Shown: piece after piece, positions 48,092 through 58,577 of the stretch
How the letters are laid out: every line of letters begins with the position of its first letter
How positions within the stretch are numbered: position 1 is the stretch's first letter
Source: an uncultured Algibacter sp.
Lineage (GTDB): Bacteria > Bacteroidota > Bacteroidia > Flavobacteriales > Flavobacteriaceae
Direction of reading: 5' to 3'
NCBI RefSeq assembly: GCF_947487605.1
Contig: NZ_CANKXK010000004.1
Span: forward strand, 186,001-250,000
Length of the DNA: 64,000 nt
Translations under genes and position numbers: made by a program
Notes under the pieces: generated by a model
What the model was told of the DNA's origin: nothing
The model's database searches: none
Seen by the model: the letters and a program-made list of their open reading frames with translations, nothing else

Positions 48092-49396
48092 ATGAGTAAC
48101 ATAGTTGCTATTGTAGGAAGACCAAATGTTGGAAAATCGACGTTTTTTAATCGTTTAATTCAACGAAGAGAAGCCATTGTTGATGCCGTAAGTGGAGTTA
48201 CAAGAGACCGTCATTATGGAAAAAGTGATTGGAACGGAAAAGAGTTTTCTTTAATTGATACTGGTGGTTATGTAAAAGGGAGTGATGATGTTTTTGAAAC
48301 AGAAATTGATAAACAAGTAGAATTAGCTATTGATGAAGCCGATGCTATTATTTTTATGGTAGATGTGGAGTCTGGTGTAACAGGCATGGATGAAGATGTT
48401 GCTAAACTACTCCATAAGGTTAATAAACCTGTGTTTCTTGTAGTAAATAAAGTCGATAATGGAAAGCGTGCAGAAGATGCTGTAGAGTTTTATTCGTTAG
48501 GTTTAGGAGATTATTATACAGTTGCTAGTATAAATGGAAGTGGTACTGGTGAATTGTTGGATGCATTGGTTGAAGCTTTACCAGAGAAAGAGGAGGTTGT
48601 AGAAGAAGAATTACCAAGATTTGCTGTTGTTGGTCGTCCAAACGCGGGAAAATCATCGTTTATTAATGCTCTTATTGGAGAAGATAGATATATAGTTACA
48701 GATATTGCAGGGACAACACGAGATTCAATTGATACAAAATACAACCGATTTGGATTTGAATTCAACTTAGTTGATACTGCTGGAATTAGAAGAAAATCTA
48801 AAGTAAAAGAAGATTTAGAGTTCTATTCTGTAATGCGAAGTGTTAGAGCTATAGAACATGCCGATGTATGTTTGGTTGTTTTAGATGCAACCCGAGGTTT
48901 TGATGGACAGGTACAAAACATATTTTGGTTAGCAGAACGAAATAGAAAGGGCATTGTGATATTGGTTAATAAATGGGATTTAGTAGAAAAAGACCATAAA
49001 TCTGTTAAAGAGTTTGAAAGAGTCATAAGGCAACAAATGGAACCTTTTACAGATGTTCCTATTGTTTTTATTTCAGCTTTAACCAAACAACGCATTTTTA
49101 AAGCTATTGAAACGGCAGTAGAAGTTTATAAAAACCGTTCTAAAAAAATTAAAACTAGCCAGCTTAATGATGTTTTATTACCTATAATAGAAAACTATCC
49201 ACCACCAGCATACAAGGCTAAGTTTGTTAAAATTAAATACATTATGCAATTGCCTACACCACAACCGCAGTTTGCTTTTTTCTGTAATCTTCCGCAGTAT
49301 GTAAAAGAACCGTACAAGCGTTTTTTAGAAAACAAATTGCGTGAGAATTTTGGTTTTAATGGGGTACCAATTAGTGTTTATATGCGGAAAAAGTAA
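48092..49396 (+). CDS. der: GTPase Der (EngA)
   Basis: An essential double-GTPase required for 50S ribosome assembly. Two G domains in tandem: first [12 protein letters not shown] (8-19), DTGG, NKVD; second [12 protein letters not shown] (about 180-191), DTAG, NKWD. The C-terminal KH-like domain (about 345-434) ends [15 protein letters not shown], the conserved Der end. The 434 residues match the family (about 435). No operon partner is seen; the outer-membrane barrel gene starts 159 bp downstream. Confidence 0.97.
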   Translation: MSNIVAIVGRPNVGKSTFFNRLIQRREAIVDAVSGVTRDRHYGKSDWNGKEFSLIDTGGYVKGSDDVFETEIDKQVELAIDEADAIIFMVDVESGVTGMDEDVAKLLHKVNKPVFLVVNKVDNGKRAEDAVEFYSLGLGDYYTVASINGSGTGELLDALVEALPEKEEVVEEELPRFAVVGRPNAGKSSFINALIGEDRYIVTDIAGTTRDSIDTKYNRFGFEFNLVDTAGIRRKSKVKEDLEFYSVMRSVRAIEHADVCLVVLDATRGFDGQVQNIFWLAERNRKGIVILVNKWDLVEKDHKSVKEFERVIRQQMEPFTDVPIVFISALTKQRIFKAIETAVEVYKNRSKKIKTSQLNDVLLPIIENYPPPAYKAKFVKIKYIMQLPTPQPQFAFFCNLPQYVKEPYKRFLENKLRENFGFNGVPISVYMRKK

Positions 49397-49468
49397 CATT
49401 TCATTTGTAAAGATTTAAGTTAATTTTAAGAAAAATCACACGATAATTGAATTATTTTCGTTGAATAG

Positions 49469-49527
49469 TTTGTATCAATTAAATATGTGTCCAAGGCTCT
49501 ATATTTTGGTATAACAATTGATACAAA
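49469..49527. promoter_or_regulatory. 12-bp perfect inverted repeat upstream of the outer-membrane barrel gene
   Basis: TTTGTATCAATT (49469-49480) is exactly mirrored by AATTGATACAAA (49516-49527), with 35 bp between. It ends 28 bp before the ATG at 49556. It may be a two-site regulator target or an mRNA stem that exposes or hides the start. Confidence 0.55.
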
Positions 49528-49555
49528 TAAAAGCTATTAACCATCAATCAATCAA

Positions 49556-52330
49556 ATGAAAACATTTTTTTTGTTTTTAGTGTGTTCGTTCACATTTTGT
49601 GTTTTTAGTCAATCTAAAGACTTTAAGATTTCTGGAACTGTTATTTCGGAAGAAGAAAAGTCTCCTCTAGAGTCTGCAACTGTTTACTTAGAGAGAATAA
49701 AAGATAGCACTTTAGTTACCTATACAATTACAGATAGAGATGGCAGATTTTCTTTAGAAAATAAAACGACGAATAATGAATTAAGGCTTTTAATTTCATA
49801 TGTTGGTTATCAAACATATTTAAAAACAATAAAAGTTAATCAGTCTGAAATAGATTTAGATTCTATTAAAATGCAAATTGATGCAAATGGACTTGATGCT
49901 GTTTTAGTTAAATCTAGAGCGCCAATTACAATAAAAAAAGATACACTAGAATTCAACGTAAAGTCCTTTAAAACTAAGAAAAATGCAAATGTAGAAGATT
50001 TATTAAAGTTATTGCCAGGTGTTGAAGTAGATGAAGAAGGTAAGATTAAAGTCAATGGTAAGGATGTTAATAAAATTCTGGTTAATGGTAAACCCTTCTT
50101 TGGAAATGATCCGACTATTACAACAAGAAACCTTACTAAGGATATTATTGAAAAAGTACAGGTTTTAGATACGAAGACGAAGGCAGAAGCTTTTTCTGGT
50201 GAAGAAGGAGATGATGACAGTAAAACAATAAATCTAACAATAAAGGAAGAAAATAATAAAGGTGTTTTTGGTCGTGCATCAGCTGGTGGAGGGACTAATA
50301 AAATATACGAGTACGCAGGAATGTTTAATCGATTTGATAATGATCAAAGAATAAGTGTGCTCGTTGGTGGAAATAATCATAATTCTCCAGGGTTTAGCTT
50401 TGGTGAAATTAGAAAAATGTATGGCGGTGCAAATTCTGTTAGGTTTAATAGCGATGGTTCATTTCAAATAGATGGGCGATCATTTGGCGGTGGTGAAGGT
50501 ATAACAACATCTAAAAACGCTGGTGTTAATTTTGCTGATGAATTCGGTAAAGGAGTCGATATTTCTACAGATTATTTTTATAGTGGAAGTGATTCAGAAA
50601 ATAAATCAACTACTCAGAGAGAAAATATTTTACCAAATTCACGTTTTTTTACAGATTCTGAATCTAATTCATTTAATTCTAACGATAGTCATAGTGCGAA
50701 TTTAGAATTTGATATTGAAATTGATTCGACATTATTAATTAATATTGAACCATCTCTAAGATATTCTAAAAACCGAACTGATTTTTTTAGAAAAGAATCT
50801 TCAAATGATCCAGATAATATATTAACTAACGATTCTGAGACGAAATCTGTAGTGGAAACATTTGGGCGAAATTTTAGCAATGAAATAGACATTACAAAAA
50901 AATTAGGTTCTAAAGGGGCTTATGTTAAGTTTAGTGTTGAAAATGAAATTATTTCGAGAGATAGAGAAGATTTTTTAAATTCCGAAACGAATGTTTATGG
51001 AATAAATCCTGAAAACATTGTGAGGGATCAATATACTAATGGGAAAAATGAGTCTAATAATTTCAATACAAGGGTGAATTATAATGTTCCGCTTATTGCT
51101 AAAAAGTTTTTTTTAAACTTTGAATATCGATATTCAAGAAATAAGCAAGAAGATAATCAAAGCACTTTCGAGCTTGATACAAATAATGAATATACAGTTT
51201 TTAATCCTGAATTAAGTACAGATTTCGAATATATTAATGAAGTTCAGAAACCTGCTATTTCGTTAAACTTTAGAAACAAAAAATGGTCAGCTCGTTTTAA
51301 AACAAGTTATGTGTTTAGAACCCTAGAAAACAATGATTTTTTAAGGCCAGGAACAAGTATTAATCGTCGTTTTGAAGCAATTGAACTTAGGTCCCGATTT
51401 TCTTATAGATTTAGCCCGAAATCTTCACTTTATGCTAGCTATCGTCTTAATAATAATCCGCCTCAATTGTCTCAATTACAGCTCTTTAAAAATGTGTCAA
51501 ACCCTCTTAATACATTAGTTGGAAACCCAAATTTAAGCCCTGTTAATTCGCATTGGTTTTATGCAGGATATAATGCATACGATTTTCAAAAGAGAACAGG
51601 GTTTAATAGTTGGTTAAATGGTTCTATAGATAATAATCAAGTAGTATCTAATACAACTATAGATGAGAATTTTGTCCGAACTACTACTTATGCTAATGTC
51701 GATGGTAATTATAGGTTGTCAGGTGGTTTTAATTATAGTAATAATGTAAAAATAGACACCCTTAGAACCATTAAAGTTGGAGTGGGAGTTTATAGCAATT
51801 TAAACAGAATTATAAACTTTAATAATGGAATCAAATATTCTAGTAATGTAAAATCTTTATCACCAAATATTAATTTCTTGTTTACATGGAAAGACGTTTT
51901 AGAATTTAGACCGAGATATTCAATTTCTTTCACCAAAAATTCTTATAATTTAGATTCATTTCAAAATAGAGAGTTTTTATTTCATTCATTAAAATTAAGT
52001 ACAGCAACCTTTATCCCTAAAAACTTTGAATGGAGAAATGAAATAAATTTCACTTACAATCCTAATATTGCAGATGGTTTTCAAAAAAGTGCTTGGTTTT
52101 GGAATTCAACATTAGCATATTCATTTATGAAGGATAAAGCAGCTCTTACATTAAAAGCATACGACTTGCTTAATCAAAATACGAATGCTAGACGTATTGC
52201 TACCGAAAATTATATTCAAGATTCTCAAAGTACAGTTTTGCAACAGTATTTTATGTTGAGTTTTAGTTGGAAATTTAATAGTCTAGGTCAGAAAGGAGAA
52301 ATAAACGACAGAGGTTTTCATCGTTTTTAA
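49556..52330 (+). CDS. Outer-membrane beta-barrel protein with carboxypeptidase-regulatory-like domain (TonB-receptor-like)
   Basis: A 924-residue outer-membrane protein. Signal peptide (MKTFFLFLVCSFTFCVFSQS), a carboxypeptidase-regulatory-like beta-sandwich (about 22-110: ISGTVISEEEKSPLESATVYL), a plug-like segment (about 115-230: VEDLLKLLPGVEVDEEGKI, VNKILVNGKPFFGNDP) and a large barrel of the OMP_b-brl_3 type ending FMLSFSWKFNSLGQ. A short glycine/acid tail follows the last strand. There is no clear TonB box, so it may not be a classic transporter. The cargo is unknown; no SusD partner is present. Confidence 0.88.
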   Translation: MKTFFLFLVCSFTFCVFSQSKDFKISGTVISEEEKSPLESATVYLERIKDSTLVTYTITDRDGRFSLENKTTNNELRLLISYVGYQTYLKTIKVNQSEIDLDSIKMQIDANGLDAVLVKSRAPITIKKDTLEFNVKSFKTKKNANVEDLLKLLPGVEVDEEGKIKVNGKDVNKILVNGKPFFGNDPTITTRNLTKDIIEKVQVLDTKTKAEAFSGEEGDDDSKTINLTIKEENNKGVFGRASAGGGTNKIYEYAGMFNRFDNDQRISVLVGGNNHNSPGFSFGEIRKMYGGANSVRFNSDGSFQIDGRSFGGGEGITTSKNAGVNFADEFGKGVDISTDYFYSGSDSENKSTTQRENILPNSRFFTDSESNSFNSNDSHSANLEFDIEIDSTLLINIEPSLRYSKNRTDFFRKESSNDPDNILTNDSETKSVVETFGRNFSNEIDITKKLGSKGAYVKFSVENEIISRDREDFLNSETNVYGINPENIVRDQYTNGKNESNNFNTRVNYNVPLIAKKFFLNFEYRYSRNKQEDNQSTFELDTNNEYTVFNPELSTDFEYINEVQKPAISLNFRNKKWSARFKTSYVFRTLENNDFLRPGTSINRRFEAIELRSRFSYRFSPKSSLYASYRLNNNPPQLSQLQLFKNVSNPLNTLVGNPNLSPVNSHWFYAGYNAYDFQKRTGFNSWLNGSIDNNQVVSNTTIDENFVRTTTYANVDGNYRLSGGFNYSNNVKIDTLRTIKVGVGVYSNLNRIINFNNGIKYSSNVKSLSPNINFLFTWKDVLEFRPRYSISFTKNSYNLDSFQNREFLFHSLKLSTATFIPKNFEWRNEINFTYNPNIADGFQKSAWFWNSTLAYSFMKDKAALTLKAYDLLNQNTNARRIATENYIQDSQSTVLQQYFMLSFSWKFNSLGQKGEINDRGFHRF

Positions 52331-52407
52331 TTAATTAGTCATTATTTTAGGTGTAGTTTTATTCTTGTCATATACAGGGTTTAGATGCATAAAAATAAAT
52401 TTTCAGT

Positions 52408-53244
52408 CTACCAACTACCACCTGCACCACCACCAGAGAAACCGCCGCCGCCGCCAAAACCTCCAAATCCGCCACTACTGCCAGAGCTTCCCCATCCGTT
52501 GGATGAGCCTCTTCTGTAATTTCCGCGTCCCATGTTGCTTAGTATGATGGCGTCTAGTAAGTCTCTACTATCTAATCTTTTACCTCTATTTCTATTATTC
52601 TTACCACCACCACGTCTGTTTTTCGAAATAGAAATTATAATAATAATGAAAATAAAAATTAGCATAATTAAAAGACCAATTGGAAATTGCTCTTTATTTC
52701 GCTCTTTCGTGTTTTGATATTCACCACTTAAAACTTGAAAAATGGCATCGGTGCCTTTATCTAAACCACTATAATAATCGTTACGTTTAAACTCTGGAAT
52801 AATAATATTACGAATTAATTCTCCTGTAATACCAGCTGTAAGCCTATGTTCTAAACCATAACCTGGAGAAATCCATATTTTACGATCGTTTTTTGCTAGT
52901 AAAACAAAAACTCCGTTATCTTCCTTAGCCTGTCCAATCCTCCATTTATGTCCCCAACGTGGAGCTAATAACCCAATGTTTTCTCCTTTTGTTGTTGGGA
53001 TAATTACAATTAAAACCTCTGTAGATGTACTATCATTATAATGCTTTAGTTTTTCATAAAGAGCTTTGTATTCAATGCTGTTAAGTGTTTTAGTACTATC
53101 AATAACGGGTGGTATGAAATTGGGTTTGTCAGGAATATTATATTGTGCAAATGTCAGACTAATGGAGAAAACCCCAATTAAAAATGAAATGATAGAGTTT
53201 CTTCTTTTTTCGATGTTTTGTATATTAGATATTGAATACGACAT
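52408..53244 (-). CDS. TPM-domain membrane protein with glycine-rich tail
   Basis: A 278-residue protein. Signal/anchor segment at about 16-33 (ISFLIGVFSISLTFAQYN), a TPM domain (about 50-180; YDNIPDKP-type start, STEVLIVIIPTT, GVFVLLAKNDRKIWISPGYGLEHRLT), one membrane helix (about 196-215) and a low-complexity Gly/Ser tail ending GGGAGGSW, as usual for this family. TPM domains occur in proteins linked to photosystem II repair and, in bacteria, to membrane quality control. It is 6 bp downstream of a second TPM gene and follows lemA on the same strand. Confidence 0.9.
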   Translation of the reverse strand: MSYSISNIQNIEKRRNSIISFLIGVFSISLTFAQYNIPDKPNFIPPVIDSTKTLNSIEYKALYEKLKHYNDSTSTEVLIVIIPTTKGENIGLLAPRWGHKWRIGQAKEDNGVFVLLAKNDRKIWISPGYGLEHRLTAGITGELIRNIIIPEFKRNDYYSGLDKGTDAIFQVLSGEYQNTKERNKEQFPIGLLIMLIFIFIIIIISISKNRRGGGKNNRNRGKRLDSRDLLDAIILSNMGRGNYRRGSSNGWGSSGSSGGFGGFGGGGGFSGGGAGGSW

Positions 53245-53250
53245 ACTTTC

Positions 53251-53688
53251 TTAATTTTTAGAAATCTCGTTAGAAAGTTCATCAATATCACCATGATGCC
53301 AAGGGAAATGTTTTTGTAATTCTTCACCTGCTTTTAGAACACCGTCAATTAACCCTTGCTTGTAATCACCTTTTTTAAAGTAGGATTGTATAACGTCTTT
53401 CGTGCTATCCCAAAAGCTGGAAGGTACAACGCTATTAATGCCTTTGTCTCCATAAATAACGAATGTTTTATCTTCTACAGCAACATAAATTAAAACACCA
53501 TTTTCGTCTTTAGTATTATCCATTTTTAGATAATGAAAAACTTCTAAAGCTCGATTAAAGGCGTCAATTTCTGATGTTTTTTCAATATGAACACGGATTT
53601 CTCCAGAAGTATTTTTCTCAGATATTCGAATAGCTTCAACGATTTCCTGTTCTTCTTCAGCAGAAAGAAAATCTTCTATTTTAGACAT
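53251..53688 (-). CDS. Short TPM-domain protein
   Basis: A 145-residue single TPM domain with no signal peptide or membrane helix: SEKNTSGEIRVHIEKTS, GVLIYVAVEDKTFVIYGDKGINSVVP and GLIDGVLKAGEELQKHFPW are the family landmarks. It is thus a soluble, probably cytoplasmic counterpart of the adjacent membrane-bound TPM protein. The three genes lemA, short TPM and long TPM are separated by only 5-6 bp, and this order is common in Bacteroidota. They are presumably co-transcribed and act together at the membrane; the biochemical role is unknown. Confidence 0.92.
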   Translation of the reverse strand: MSKIEDFLSAEEEQEIVEAIRISEKNTSGEIRVHIEKTSEIDAFNRALEVFHYLKMDNTKDENGVLIYVAVEDKTFVIYGDKGINSVVPSSFWDSTKDVIQSYFKKGDYKQGLIDGVLKAGEELQKHFPWHHGDIDELSNEISKN

Positions 53689-53693
53689 GATTT

Positions 53694-54290
53694 TTAGTTG
53701 AAATCAAATTCTACGTCTACTGGCTTATCACTACCCGCTTCAGAATCAAAATAGGGTTTGTCATCAAAATTAAGTATTCCAGCTATAATTGAATTAGGGA
53801 ATGTTTTAACATGAATGTTATAAGGTTTTATTGCTTCATTATAGCGTGTTCTTGCAGTCTGAATTGTGTTTTCGGTACTTGTTAATTCATCTTGAAGTTT
53901 CAAAAAATTCTGATTGGCTTTTAAATCTGGATAGCGCTCGACAGTAACCAATAAACTTTTTAATGCGCCACTTAAACCACCTTGTACTTGGTTGTATTGT
54001 GCTAATTGCTCTGGGGTAACGTTTGAGGGGTCTATGCTTATAGAAGTTGCTTTAGCACGAGCATTTATTACAGTTTCAAGAGTACTCTTTTCAAAGTCTG
54101 CAGCACCTTTTACGGTATTTACTAAGTTGCCTATTAAATCATTTCTGCGCTGGTAAGATGTTTGCACATTTCCCCAGGCTTCACTTACGCTTTCATTAAG
54201 TGTAACAGCAGTATTATTAAATCCTTTTCCCCAAGAATAAAGACCTATTACAACGATTCCAATAATAATCCATGGTAAAAATTTCTTCAT
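53694..54290 (-). CDS. lemA: LemA family protein
   Basis: A 198-residue protein. One N-terminal membrane helix (about 3-20: FLPWIIIGIVVIGLYSW), then the all-helical LemA domain: AWGNVQTSYQRRNDLIGNLVNTVKG at about 39-63, and AINARAKATS-type and VERYPDLKANQNFLKLQDELTSTENTI stretches further on. The C-terminal YFDSEAGSDKPVDVEFDFN is family typical. It is the first gene of the lemA-TPM-TPM cluster. In the 126 bp upstream a 15-base palindrome TTGGTTTTAAACCAA is present, possibly a weak terminator for the convergent-side merR transcript. Confidence 0.94.
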   Translation of the reverse strand: MKKFLPWIIIGIVVIGLYSWGKGFNNTAVTLNESVSEAWGNVQTSYQRRNDLIGNLVNTVKGAADFEKSTLETVINARAKATSISIDPSNVTPEQLAQYNQVQGGLSGALKSLLVTVERYPDLKANQNFLKLQDELTSTENTIQTARTRYNEAIKPYNIHVKTFPNSIIAGILNFDDKPYFDSEAGSDKPVDVEFDFN

Positions 54291-54416
54291 GATAAAATAG
54301 TTTTAAGATGTTTTAATTGTTATTTGTTTGACACAAAAAACTGTTAAAAGTTACTTGAAATTTAATGTTTTTAGAAAAATTTAATTTTAATGCAAATATT
54401 GGTTTTAAACCAACTT

Positions 54417-54746
54417 TTATAAATGTTGTTTAATTTTAATAAGCTGCGTTTTCACGTCTTCAAGTTTACTTATAATTTCAAAATTACTTAATGCTTGTTT
54501 TTTTTCTTCTTTTAAATGAGTTTTCGCGCCTTCAAGAGTAAAGCCTCTTTCTTTTACCAGATGATAAATAAATTTAAGATTTTTTATGTCTTCTGGTGTA
54601 AACTTACGGTTGCCTTTAGCATTTTTCTTTGGTTTAAGTACATCGAATTCTTTTTCCCAAAAACGAATTAAAGAAGTGTTAACACCAAATGCTTTGGCGA
54701 CTTCGCCTATGCCATAATATCGTTTTTCTGGTAATTCAATATACAT
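54417..54746 (-). CDS. MerR-family transcriptional regulator (short)
   Basis: A 109-residue protein with the MerR winged helix-turn-helix at about 8-75 (KRYYGIGEVAKAFGVNTSLIRFWEKEF, then RKFTPEDIKNLKFIYHLVKERGFTLEGAKTHL). A short helix follows with no effector domain or metal-binding cysteines. Such short MerR proteins are conserved in flavobacteria beside an M23 peptidase. Its ATG overlaps the stop of the M23 gene by one base (TAATG), so translation is coupled. The target is unknown. Confidence 0.9.
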   Translation of the reverse strand: MYIELPEKRYYGIGEVAKAFGVNTSLIRFWEKEFDVLKPKKNAKGNRKFTPEDIKNLKFIYHLVKERGFTLEGAKTHLKEEKKQALSNFEIISKLEDVKTQLIKIKQHL

Positions 54747-55717
54747 TAGTCTAAAGATTGATTTTCTAAGGAAGCATTTTCCAAAAGTACAGCAAATTCT
54801 TCAGCTGTTAAACTTCCATAGTAAAAGTTTATAGGATTAATTCGTGTACCATCTTTAAAAATTTCGTAGTGTAAATGAGGCGCTTGAGATCTGCCTGTAC
54901 TTCCAACAAAACCTATTAAATCGCCACGTTTTACTTTTTGGTTTTTCTTGACATTATATTTGTATAAATGGGCGTATAGACTAACATAGCCATAACCATG
55001 ATCTATTCTAATATGTCGCCCATAACCAGCAGCTCCAGCATCTGCACGTTTAACAACACCATCACCTGTAGCATATACTGGCGTGCCACGTGGAGCTGTA
55101 AAGTCCATTCCCCAATGCATTTTTCTTGCTTTTGTAAACGGATCCGATCGCATGCCATAACCAGATGCCATTCGAGATAAATCTTTGTTGTTTACTGGTT
55201 GTATTGCAGGAATTGCAACCATTAATTTTTCTTTTTCTTCGGCAAGTTTGGCTATTTCATCTAAAGACCGCGATTGTACAACTATCTGTTTTTGCAGAAT
55301 ATCTAAGCGCTTACTACTTTCTATAATTAATTTAGAATTGTCATAACCTTCTAAGTCTTTATATCTGTTAATACCACCAAAACCAGCTTTACGCTGCTCT
55401 TCTGGAATAGGGTTTGCTTCAAAATAAACACGATAAATGTTATTATCTCTATCTTCTATATTAGATAGAACCGCTTCTGCATGTTCCATTTTTTTATTTA
55501 GAAGGCTATATTGCAACTGCATGTTCTGCAATTCTCTTTTTAAAGCTTTTTCTTTAGGAGATTCAATATATTGGCTCGAAATAAAAACGAAGATAAAACC
55601 AAACATAGCAGAGGCAATAATAAACATTGAGGTGTACTTTAAGGTAGTCCTTTTTTTGCGCTCAATTTTTCTATAAGAAAGCGATTCTGGATCGTAATAA
55701 TATTTTACCTTACTCAT
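54746..55717 (-). CDS. M23 family metallopeptidase (LytM-like, membrane-anchored)
   Basis: A 323-residue cell-wall hydrolase or hydrolase regulator. One membrane helix (about 28-48) anchors it, a coiled coil follows (about 55-175), then the M23 domain (about 190-300). Zinc ligands are recognisable: His and Asp in MHWGMDFTAPRGTPVY and the HxH of APHLHYEIF. Between them lie the GDGVVKRADAGAAGYG and SLYAHLYK strands. With complete metal ligands it is probably an active endopeptidase. TAGGTTTG on the minus strand at 55786-55793 is a possible -7 element. Divergent from alaS. Confidence 0.92.
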   Translation of the reverse strand: MSKVKYYYDPESLSYRKIERKKRTTLKYTSMFIIASAMFGFIFVFISSQYIESPKEKALKRELQNMQLQYSLLNKKMEHAEAVLSNIEDRDNNIYRVYFEANPIPEEQRKAGFGGINRYKDLEGYDNSKLIIESSKRLDILQKQIVVQSRSLDEIAKLAEEKEKLMVAIPAIQPVNNKDLSRMASGYGMRSDPFTKARKMHWGMDFTAPRGTPVYATGDGVVKRADAGAAGYGRHIRIDHGYGYVSLYAHLYKYNVKKNQKVKRGDLIGFVGSTGRSQAPHLHYEIFKDGTRINPINFYYGSLTAEEFAVLLENASLENQSLD

Positions 55718-55933
55718 TACCTAATTTATGCTATTTTTGCATCTAAATTTAAACAAGTTTAGACTGCATGCTATATGCAAACGAACAAACCTACAAAATA
55801 TTTTTAGCAAAACTAAATCATAGAAATGAAATGTAGGGCTAGTAAGTTCTAAATTTAAAAATAGATTAACAAAGAAAATATAAAATCACTTCAGTGTAAA
55901 ATATATAATTGAAGCAAGTTTTTTGATAAATAA

Positions 55934-58549
55934 ATGAAGTCACAAGAAATTCGATCCAAGTTTTTAAGTTTTTTTGAAGACAAGAAACATAGCATTGTAC
56001 CATCGGCACCTATGGTTTTAAAGGATGATCCCACATTGATGTTTGTAAACTCTGGTATGGCACCCTTTAAAGAGTATTTTTTAGGTAATGCACAGCCTAA
56101 GAATAACCGAATTGCAGATTCTCAAAAATGTTTACGTGTTTCTGGAAAGCATAACGATTTAGAAGAAGTTGGTTACGACACATACCATCATACATTATTT
56201 GAAATGCTTGGAAATTGGAGTTTTGGCGATTACTTTAAAGAAGAAGCTATTGCTTGGGCATGGGAGTTGTTAACCAAAGTTTACGGTATAGACAAAGATA
56301 TTTTATACGTTACAGTGTTTGAAGGTAGTGATGATGCCGATAATCTTGATATGGACACCGAAGCTTACAATTTTTGGAAAGCCCATATTTCTGAAGACCG
56401 TATATTAAAAGGAGATAAAAAGGATAATTTTTGGGAAATGGGCGATCAAGGACCTTGTGGACCTTGTAGTGAAATTCATGTCGATATTCGTTCTGCCGAA
56501 GAAAAAGCTAAAATATCTGGTAAAGAATTGGTAAATAAAGACCATCCTCAAGTAGTTGAGATTTGGAATTTGGTATTCATGCAATACAACCGAAAAGCCA
56601 ATGGAACATTAGAAACTTTGCCAAATAAGCATATAGATACTGGAATGGGCTTTGAGCGCCTTTGTATGGTTTTACAGAATGTTCAATCTAATTATGATAC
56701 CGATGTTTTTACGCCCATAATTAGAGAAATAGAAACCATTACCAATAAAAACTACGGTAAAGATGATAAGATGGATGTCGCTATCCGTGTCATTTCGGAC
56801 CATTTACGTGCTGTTGCATTTTCAATTGCAGATGGGCAACTACCAAGTAATACAGGCGCTGGTTATGTAATTCGTAGAATTTTGCGTCGTGCAGTACGTT
56901 ATGGATTTACTTTTCTTGATAAAAAAGAACCATTTATTTATAGACTGGTTGATGTTTTATGTAAAAGAATGGGAAATGCTTTTCCAGAATTAAAAGCCCA
57001 AAAACAACTTATTGAAAATGTTATAAAAGAAGAAGAGCACTCTTTTTTAAGAACGCTAGATCAGGGGTTAGTATTGCTTAATAGAATTGTTGACGAAACA
57101 AAAGGCGATACAGTTTCTGGTGAAAAAGCCTTTGAGTTATATGATACTTACGGATTTCCAATAGATTTAACGGCTTTAATTCTTTCGGAAAAAGGTCTAA
57201 ACCTTGATGAAAAAGGTTTTAATGAAGAGTTGCAGAAACAAAAAACACGTTCACGTGCAGCTAGCCAAATGTCTACTGATGATTGGACGATTTTAGTAGA
57301 TGATGCCGAAGAAGAATTTGTAGGTTATGATACTTTAGAGGTAAATGTTAAGTTAACTAGGTATAGAAAAGTTACTTCTAAAAAAGACGGTAATATGTAT
57401 CAATTAGTCTTCAATTTAACACCTTTTTATCCTGAAGGAGGAGGACAAGTTGGAGATAAAGGCTATCTTGAAGATGCGCATGGCGATGTGGTTTATATTC
57501 TAGATACTAAGAAAGAGAATAATGTTATTATTCATTTTACTAAGAATTTACCAGAGCATATAAATGAAACTTTTAAAGCTGTTGTTGATGCCAAACAACG
57601 CCACAGAACAGAATGTAATCATACAGCGACACATTTACTACATCAGGCTTTAAGAGAGGTTTTAGGAACGCATGTTGAGCAGAAGGGAAGTGCTGTACAT
57701 TCTAAATATTTACGTTTCGACTTTTCTCATTTTTCTAAAATGACAGTTGAAGAATTACGAGATGTAGAAAATTTTGTAAATCGAAGAATTGAAGGGAAAT
57801 TACCTCTTGAAGAAAAACGTAATATCCCAAAAGAAGAAGCAATTGCTGAGGGCGCTATGAGTTTGTTTGGTGAAAAGTACGGCGATACTGTTAGAGCAAT
57901 TCGGTTTGGGCAATCAATCGAGCTTTGTGGAGGTACTCATGTTAAAAATACTGCAGATATTTGGCATTTCAAAATAGTGTCTGAAGGCGCAGTTGCAGCA
58001 GGTATTAGACGAATTGAAGCTATTACCAGTGATGCAGTAAAAGATTTTTATTTTGATAACAATAGAGCTTATTTTGAAATGAAAGACTTACTCAATAATG
58101 CAAAAGAGCCAGTTAAAGCTTTGCAGAATTTGCAAGACGAAAATACGAGTCTTAAAAAGCAAATAGAAATCCTTTTAAAAGATAAAGCCAAAAATATTAA
58201 GGGAGCGCTTAAAAATGAATTAACTGAAATTAATGGGATTCAATTTTTAGCTAAAAAACTCGATTTGGATGCTGGTGGGTTAAAAGACGTTGCTTTTGAA
58301 ATTGGAAGCCAATTTGATAACTTGTTCCTATTGTTTGCAACAGAGCAAAATGGGAAAGCTTTGTTGTCTTGTTACATTTCGAAAGAATTAGTTGCCAGTA
58401 AAGGGTTAAATGCAGGGTTAGTGGTTAGAGAACTTGGTAAATTTATTCAAGGCGGCGGTGGCGGACAGCCATTTTTTGCAACCGCTGGAGGTAAGAATCC
58501 AGATGGGATTGATGAGGCTTTAAACCAAGCAAAACAGTATCTGAATTAG
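55934..58549 (+). CDS. alaS: Alanine--tRNA ligase
   Basis: A class II aminoacyl-tRNA synthetase charging tRNA-Ala, 871 residues. Catalytic core at the N-terminus ([19 protein letters not shown], then [19 protein letters not shown] and [13 protein letters not shown]). The editing domain carries the zinc motif [11 protein letters not shown] with the partner CGGTH, and a C-terminal C-Ala domain ends with [13 protein letters not shown]. All domains are complete. Between the M23 start and this gene lie 216 bp; TATTTTTG at 55732-55739 is a possible -7 element but would give a leader of about 190 nt. Confidence 0.97.
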   Translation: MKSQEIRSKFLSFFEDKKHSIVPSAPMVLKDDPTLMFVNSGMAPFKEYFLGNAQPKNNRIADSQKCLRVSGKHNDLEEVGYDTYHHTLFEMLGNWSFGDYFKEEAIAWAWELLTKVYGIDKDILYVTVFEGSDDADNLDMDTEAYNFWKAHISEDRILKGDKKDNFWEMGDQGPCGPCSEIHVDIRSAEEKAKISGKELVNKDHPQVVEIWNLVFMQYNRKANGTLETLPNKHIDTGMGFERLCMVLQNVQSNYDTDVFTPIIREIETITNKNYGKDDKMDVAIRVISDHLRAVAFSIADGQLPSNTGAGYVIRRILRRAVRYGFTFLDKKEPFIYRLVDVLCKRMGNAFPELKAQKQLIENVIKEEEHSFLRTLDQGLVLLNRIVDETKGDTVSGEKAFELYDTYGFPIDLTALILSEKGLNLDEKGFNEELQKQKTRSRAASQMSTDDWTILVDDAEEEFVGYDTLEVNVKLTRYRKVTSKKDGNMYQLVFNLTPFYPEGGGQVGDKGYLEDAHGDVVYILDTKKENNVIIHFTKNLPEHINETFKAVVDAKQRHRTECNHTATHLLHQALREVLGTHVEQKGSAVHSKYLRFDFSHFSKMTVEELRDVENFVNRRIEGKLPLEEKRNIPKEEAIAEGAMSLFGEKYGDTVRAIRFGQSIELCGGTHVKNTADIWHFKIVSEGAVAAGIRRIEAITSDAVKDFYFDNNRAYFEMKDLLNNAKEPVKALQNLQDENTSLKKQIEILLKDKAKNIKGALKNELTEINGIQFLAKKLDLDAGGLKDVAFEIGSQFDNLFLLFATEQNGKALLSCYISKELVASKGLNAGLVVRELGKFIQGGGGGQPFFATAGGKNPDGIDEALNQAKQYLN

Positions 58550-58577
58550 TAGTGCCTTTGCGCGAAACCTATGCAAG

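Noticed and set aside
52532-52717. Open frame opposite the glycine-rich tail and helix of the long TPM protein
   Set aside because: It is Leu/Ile-rich only because it is the complement of a TPM membrane region and Gly-rich tail. There is no independent evidence for a gene.
54397-54411. TTGGTTTTAAACCAA before lemA as a further GntR operator
   Set aside because: The half-sites are three bases further apart than in TGGTnnACCA, it is a single copy, and the neighbours have nothing to do with uronates.
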